Both the position numbers and the translations under genes were made by a program. Below, one piece after another: positions 59,501 through 64,000 of a stretch of DNA of 64,000 nucleotides. Under the pieces are notes generated by a model, which searched no databases, was not told where the DNA came from, and was given only the letters and a program-made list of their open reading frames with translations. The stretch spans positions 1 through 64,000 of the forward strand of contig NZ_PDWV01000007.1 of assembly GCF_010093385.1 (NCBI RefSeq), in the 5' to 3' direction. The number at the start of each line of letters is the position of its first letter. Positions within the stretch are counted from its first letter, which is position 1. The stretch comes from Pseudoxanthomonas mexicana (GTDB lineage: Bacteria; Pseudomonadota; Gammaproteobacteria; Xanthomonadales; Xanthomonadaceae).

Positions 59501-61634
59501 GCGCCACGACCAGGACGACCCGTACCTGGTGGTCGCGGCCGACAAGGGCACGGCCACGTTCTCCGACATCGCCAACGGCCTGGCCCTTGCGCACGGCTTC
59601 TGGATGGGCGACGCCTTCGCGTCCGGCGGGTCGGTGGGCTACGACCACAAGGGCATGGGCATCACCGCCCGCGGAGCCTGGGAATCGGTCAAGCGCCACT
59701 TCCGCGCGCTCGGCCGCGATTCGCAGACGCAGGACTTCACCTGCGTGGGCATCGGCGACATGTCCGGCGACGTGTTCGGCAACGGTATGCTGCTGTCGGA
59801 GCACATCCGTCTGGTCGCGGCGTTCGATCACCGCCATATCTTCCTGGATCCAAACCCGGATGCGGCCAGGTCGTTCAAGGAACGCGCCCGCATGTTCAAG
59901 GTGCCGCGCTCCAGCTGGGCGGACTACGACGCCAAGCTGATCTCCAAGGGCGGCGGCATCCATCCGCGCAGCGCCAAGTCCATCGACATCACGCCGGAAG
60001 TGCGGGCCGCGCTCGGCATCGCCGACGGCGTGAAGTCCATGACGCCCAACGAGCTGATGAGCGCCATCCTGAAGGCGCCGGTGGATCTGCTGTGGAACGG
60101 CGGCATCGGCACGTACGTGAAGGCCAGCAACGAGACGCACGCCGACGTCGGCGACCGCGCCAACAACGGCCTGCGCGTCGACGGCCGCGACCTGCGCTGC
60201 AAGGTGGTGGGCGAGGGCGGCAACCTGGGCCTGACCCAGCTGGGCCGCATCGAGGCCGCGCAGCACGGCGTGCTGCTCAATACCGACTTCATCGACAACT
60301 CCGCCGGCGTGGACACCTCCGACCATGAGGTGAACATCAAGATCCTGCTCAACGGCGTGGTGCAGGCGAAGAAGCTGTCGATGGACGCCCGCAACAAGCT
60401 GCTGGCGGACATGACCGGCGAAGTGGCCGACCTGGTGCTGTGGGACAACTACCGCCAGAACCAGGCCATCAGCCTGATGGAGCGCATGAGCGTGTCGCGC
60501 CTGGGTTCCAAGCAGCACTTCATCCAGACCCTGGAATCGCAGGGCCTGCTGGACCGCCAGATCGAGTTCCTGCCATCCGACGCCGAGCTGGCCGAGCGCA
60601 AGGCGCGCGGGCAGGGGCTGACGCGGCCGGAGCTGTCGGTGCTGCTGTCGTACTCCAAGCTGGTCGCGTTCCAGCAGCTGCTGGAATCCGATATCCCCGA
60701 GGATCCGTACCTGTCCAAGGAGCTGCAGCGCTACTTCCCGCAGCCGCTGCAGAAGAAGTACGCCACGGAGATGGAGAAGCACCGCCTGAAGCGCGAGATC
60801 ATCGCCACGGCGGTCACCAACACCACCATCAACCGGATGGGCGCCACGTTCCTGCTGCGCATGCAGGAAGACACGGGCCGTTCGCCGGCGGAAGTGGCCC
60901 AGGCGTTCACCATCCCCCGCGAGACGCTGGATGCGCGGGCGCTGTGGAACCAGATCGACGCGCTGGACGGCAAGGTGCCGGAGTCGGTGCAGATCGACGC
61001 TTTGCAGGTCATCTGGCAGGTGCAGCGCAACTTCACCCGCTGGCTGCTGACCCGGCAGGGTCCGATCCCCGCTATCGCCACGGCGGTGGAGCGCTACCAC
61101 GATGGCTTCAACGAGATCCGCGCGGCCGATGGCGTGCTGCCCGACTCGCTGCGCCCGGCGTACAACGCCAGCCTGCAGGCGTGGAAGGACAAGGGCCTGC
61201 CTGCTGGGCTGGCCGGCCAGATCGCGGCGCTGCCGTATCTGGAGCCGTCCTGCGACATCATCGAGCTGGCGCGTGCGCGCAAGCTCAAGCCGGTCGAGGT
61301 ATCGAAGGTCCACTACCGCCTGGGCGAGGCGCTGCACCTGCCCTGGCTGCAGGACCAGATCGAGGCCCTGAAGGTGGATGGCCGCTGGCATGCGGTGGCG
61401 CGAGGCGTCTTGCGCGACGAACTGGCCGCCCACCAGCGCACCCTGACCAACCAGGTGCTGTCGCTGCCGGGCGGCAACGCCGACGCGAAGGTCAGGGCTT
61501 GGCTGGGCCGCGACGATGCGGGCTTGCGCTTCACGCTGAACATGCTCGACGAGCTGGCGGCGCAGAAGACGCTGGACTACCCGACCGCATCGGTGGCGGT
61601 GCAGCGCCTGGGGCAGCTGGCCTCGCAGGGCTGA
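56565..61634 (+). CDS. gdhB: NAD-specific glutamate dehydrogenase, large (about 180 kDa) type
   Basis: A 1689-residue enzyme of the GDH180 class, deaminating glutamate to 2-oxoglutarate with NAD+. A Lys/Ala/Thr-rich leader (residues 1-55) precedes the N-terminal ACT-like/regulatory region ([20 protein letters not shown] near 155). The catalytic domain holds [21 protein letters not shown] in parts and [14 protein letters not shown] near residues 910-935. Then come NAD-binding [32 protein letters not shown] and a C-terminal helical domain. Full length for the family. A strong terminator follows the stop. Confidence 0.95.
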   Translation: [1689 protein letters not shown]

Positions 61635-61655
61635 GCATCGCCTGCATGTGTCGAC

Positions 61656-61683
61656 AAGGCGGCCTTCGGGCCGCCTTTTTTGT
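61656..61683 (+). terminator. Intrinsic terminator after the glutamate dehydrogenase gene
   Basis: Stem AAGGCGGCC (61656-61664) and GGGCCGCCTT with a TTC-type loop, followed by a run of six T. A textbook rho-independent site. Confidence 0.9.
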
Positions 61684-61790
61684 GGCCGCCCTTCATGGCA
61701 GCCACCCGGTGGGCCCACGCGACGCGTCGTCAGAAAGCGCTCCCGACGTTTTTTTATGTACGCTGTGCAGGCCCGACGATGGAGCCACGG

Positions 61791-62558
61791 ATGACCACAC
61801 CCCGCATCGCCTTCCTCGCCAGCCCCACGCCGGAGGCGCAGCAGGCATTGGCCGTGCTGCAGGCCGAGCATGGCGCGCATGCGCCCGACCAGGCCGATGT
61901 CCTGTGCGCGCTCGGTGGCGATGGTTTCATGCTGCAGACGCTGCACCGGCATGGCGCGCTGGGCAGGCCGGTGTTCGGGATGAAGCTGGGTACCGTCGGT
62001 TTCCTGATGAACCAGTACCGGCCCGACGGACTGATCGAGCGTATCGCCGCGGCGGAACCTGCCAAGCTGCGCCCGCTGGAAATGACGGCGATGACTGAAT
62101 CCGGTACATCGATCTCGTCGCTCGCGTACAACGAGGTGTCGCTGCTGCGCCAGACCCGCCAGGCCGCGCACATCCGTATCGACCTCAACGGTGAGACGCG
62201 GCTGGACGAACTGATCTGCGATGGCGTGCTGACCGCCACGCCGGCCGGCAGTACCGCATACAACTTCTCCGCCCATGGGCCGATCCTTCCACTCGGGTCG
62301 AACACCATCGCGCTGACGCCGATCGCGCCGTTCCGTCCGCGCCGCTGGCGGGGCGCCATCCTCAAGGCCGACACCGAAGTCCGCTTCCGTGTGCTCGACC
62401 CCTACAAGCGGCCGGTCAGTGCCACCGCCGATTCGCACGAGGTGCGTGATGTGGTGGAAGTGACCATCCGCGAATCCCGCGACCGCATGGTCACCCTGCT
62501 GTTCGATCGCGAACACAACCTCGAAGAGCGCATTCTCAGCGAGCAATTCATGACCTGA
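61791..62558 (+). CDS. nadK: NAD kinase
   Basis: A 255-residue cytosolic enzyme phosphorylating NAD to NADP. The GGDG motif is G42-G43-D44-G45 in [11 protein letters not shown]. The second conserved segment is [20 protein letters not shown], followed by [12 protein letters not shown]. Length matches the short xanthomonad NadK. The ATG at 61791 with GGAG upstream was preferred to a longer frame beginning in the terminator region. Confidence 0.94.
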   Translation: MTTPRIAFLASPTPEAQQALAVLQAEHGAHAPDQADVLCALGGDGFMLQTLHRHGALGRPVFGMKLGTVGFLMNQYRPDGLIERIAAAEPAKLRPLEMTAMTESGTSISSLAYNEVSLLRQTRQAAHIRIDLNGETRLDELICDGVLTATPAGSTAYNFSAHGPILPLGSNTIALTPIAPFRPRRWRGAILKADTEVRFRVLDPYKRPVSATADSHEVRDVVEVTIRESRDRMVTLLFDREHNLEERILSEQFMT

Positions 62559-62677
62559 GTCGCAATGTCTCCGGGACAGCGCGATTCCGCCGCACTGCGG
62601 CTTGCCGCCCTTTGCCGGCGCGTGTTATCCAGCGCCGCGTAGCGGTCCGGTTCGCATCCACCCGGGGAGGGGTTCAG

Positions 62678-63169
62678 ATGCAGTTGACATGCACGTTGGC
62701 GATCTTCGCCTGTCTGATCGTGGCCGATGCAGCGGCCTGCAACCTGTCCACCGGCACGGCGCCGTTCGCCGTCGCCGCCGTTCCGTCAGCGGAGGCGGGC
62801 GATGCCCTGCGCGCGCCGGCGCTGGAGATGGTCAGCCTGACGCGCGGCATCAATGGCCGGGCGTCCTGTGACGCCAGCGGCCTGCTGACGATGAGCGTGG
62901 AGTGGCCGCGGGGCACAGACTACAAACTGCGTGAGCTGGGCTTCGAGTTCCGCGTGGTAGGGGGCGAGGACAGGCTGTCCATCTTCCCGAAGGCCCCGGT
63001 GACCGGTCGCGTGGACGGGCGGCGCAGCGAGTTCGTCTTCCTCTGGCAGGACGGGCCACCGGCGCAGCAGCAGCCGATCGACCTGGTGGTGGAAGTGCGT
63101 GCGGTGACGCCTGATAACCGGCGCGGACCGCCAGCCCAGTTGCGCATTGCGGCGCCGCCGGGGAGCTAG
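62678..63169 (+). CDS. Secreted hypothetical protein
   Basis: A 163-residue protein with a signal peptide (MQLTCTLAIFACLIVADAAAC); the Cys at its end could be a weak lipobox. The mature part has a Cys at about residue 66 and beta-rich character (LRELGFEFRVVGGEDRLSIF, SEFVFLWQDG, IDLVVEVRAVTPDNR), suggesting a single small beta-sandwich. No family is recognised. GGGGAGGGG precedes the ATG at 62678. It is not obviously linked to its neighbours. Confidence 0.72.
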   Translation: MQLTCTLAIFACLIVADAAACNLSTGTAPFAVAAVPSAEAGDALRAPALEMVSLTRGINGRASCDASGLLTMSVEWPRGTDYKLRELGFEFRVVGGEDRLSIFPKAPVTGRVDGRRSEFVFLWQDGPPAQQQPIDLVVEVRAVTPDNRRGPPAQLRIAAPPGS

Positions 63170-63190
63170 CGTCTCACGCAGGGCGCGCGG

Positions 63191-64000
63191 ATGACGGATA
63201 CTGTGCGCATGGCCGACACCCCTCCCCGCCTGCTTACCGTCGCGGTCACCTCGCGTGCGCTGTTCGACCTGGAAGAGAGCCACGCCCTGTACGAGCGCGA
63301 GGGTGTGCAGGCCTACAGCGACTACCAGCGCACGCACGAGGACGACGTGCTGGCGCCCGGCATCGCGTTCCCGGTGGTGCGCAAACTGCTGGCACTGAAC
63401 GCCGGCGCGCCGCCCGATACGCCGCGGGTGGAGGTGATCCTGCTGTCGCGCAACTCGGCCGATACCGGGCTGCGCATCTTCAATTCCATCCAGCACTACG
63501 GCCTGGGCATCGTGCGCGCCACGTTCACGGCCGGCGAACCCACCTGGCCCTACGTGAAGCCGTTCGGCACCGATCTGTTCCTGTCGGCGAACCCCGAATC
63601 CGTACGCCGCTCGCTGGAACATGGCATCGCCGCGGCGACGATCCTGCCAGCCAGTGCGCCCCAGCAGCAACGCCACGAGCACCAGCTGCGCATCGCCTTC
63701 GATGGCGACGCGGTGATCTTCGGCGACGAGAGCGAACGCATCTCGCGCGAACAGGGCGTGGAGGCTTTCGGCAAGCACGAGCAGGCGCGTGCGCGCGAGC
63801 CGTTGTCCGGTGGTCCCTTCCGCAACTTCCTGTCGGCGCTGCACCAGCTGCAGCAGGTGTTCCCGGCCGATGAACGTTCGCCGATCCGCACGGCGCTGGT
63901 CACCGCGCGCTCGGCGCCCGCGCACGAGCGGGTCATCCGCACGCTGCGCGAGTGGGGTGTGCGCCTGGACGAAGCGCTGTTCCTGGGCGGCCGCCACAAG
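63191..64000 (+). CDS. 5'-nucleotidase (cytosolic NT5C1-like family), C-terminus beyond window
   Basis: The first 270 residues of a 5'-nucleotidase (Pfam 5-nucleotidase type). The start region reads PRLLTVAVTSRALFDLEESH. Then VEVILLSRNSADTGLRIFNS, VKPFGTDLFLSAN, and the HAD-like acidic motif RIAFDGDAVIFGDESE follow. The enzyme dephosphorylates nucleoside monophosphates. The ATG at 63209 is an alternative start six residues in; neither has a strong Shine-Dalgarno sequence. The frame is open to the right edge. Confidence 0.85.
   Translation, partial: MTDTVRMADTPPRLLTVAVTSRALFDLEESHALYEREGVQAYSDYQRTHEDDVLAPGIAFPVVRKLLALNAGAPPDTPRVEVILLSRNSADTGLRIFNSIQHYGLGIVRATFTAGEPTWPYVKPFGTDLFLSANPESVRRSLEHGIAAATILPASAPQQQRHEHQLRIAFDGDAVIFGDESERISREQGVEAFGKHEQARAREPLSGGPFRNFLSALHQLQQVFPADERSPIRTALVTARSAPAHERVIRTLREWGVRLDEALFLGGRHK

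Noticed and set aside
56289-62546. A 2085-codon open frame antisense to the glutamate dehydrogenase and NAD kinase genes
   Set aside because: It mirrors conserved genes codon for codon, is rich in His/Arg/Gln/Leu as expected of an antisense frame in high-GC DNA, and has no family motif. Stop codons are simply rare in this frame.

Overview
The window is about 67% GC and very gene-dense. It reads as chromosome of a gammaproteobacterium in the Xanthomonadaceae/Lysobacteraceae (Pseudoxanthomonas, Stenotrophomonas, Lysobacter, Xanthomonas group). Pointers are the methionine synthase divided into two genes, the giant NAD-glutamate dehydrogenase, the DUF2884/YtrA-type GntR-ABC operon, SlyX behind UDP-glucose dehydrogenase, and the dispersed hairpin repeats. 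The genus is an inference from protein character; no search was run. I saw no rRNA, tRNA, CRISPR array, prophage or insertion sequence.

Layout. 1-10 kb: a membrane protein cut by the left edge, a three-domain lipoprotein, a glutathione transferase-like protein, a secreted M14 carboxypeptidase, a POT peptide transporter, a rhomboid, a histone-H1-like Lys/Ala protein, small acetyltransferase and lipoprotein genes, and Cfa. 10-13 kb: a PilH-like response regulator, AcuI, a GIY-YIG protein, a 125-bp-period tandem repeat and a LOG-family hydrolase. 13-19 kb: the TCA operon sucA-sucB-lpd, with sucA broken by an apparent single-base deletion near 17709. 19-25 kb: purB, a VOC protein, a subclass-B3-type metallo-beta-lactamase, RoxA and a two-domain GNAT on one strand, with divergent fumC.

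25.4-31 kb holds the most system-like locus. A small membrane protein, a YtrA-type GntR repressor, an ABC ATPase, an ABC permease, two DUF2884 proteins, a GSG-repeat DUF4097 protein and a third DUF2884 protein are all read leftwards. Their promoter has a GGTG-N16-CACC dyad laid over its -10 box. This looks like an envelope-stress ABC system with a multi-paralogue secreted module.

31-37 kb: periplasmic glutathione peroxidase, FKBP isomerase, Ugd, SlyX, a DUF2058 protein, an alpha/beta hydrolase and an MFS permease. 37-42 kb: an ArsR-methyltransferase fusion followed, with 4-bp overlaps, by the two MetH genes, behind a 32-bp palindrome that contains the ribosome binding site. 42-46.5 kb: acyl-CoA dehydrogenase, a DUF885 zinc-peptidase-like lipoprotein, and a divergent quinone reductase/HxlR pair. 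46.5-56.3 kb: two consecutive RND efflux operons, the second led by its own TetR gene. 56.5-64 kb: NAD-glutamate dehydrogenase, NAD kinase, a small secreted protein and a 5'-nucleotidase cut by the right edge.

Several intrinsic terminators separate these units. Start codons were chosen from Shine-Dalgarno spacing, signal peptides and family length, so many differ from the longest open frame.
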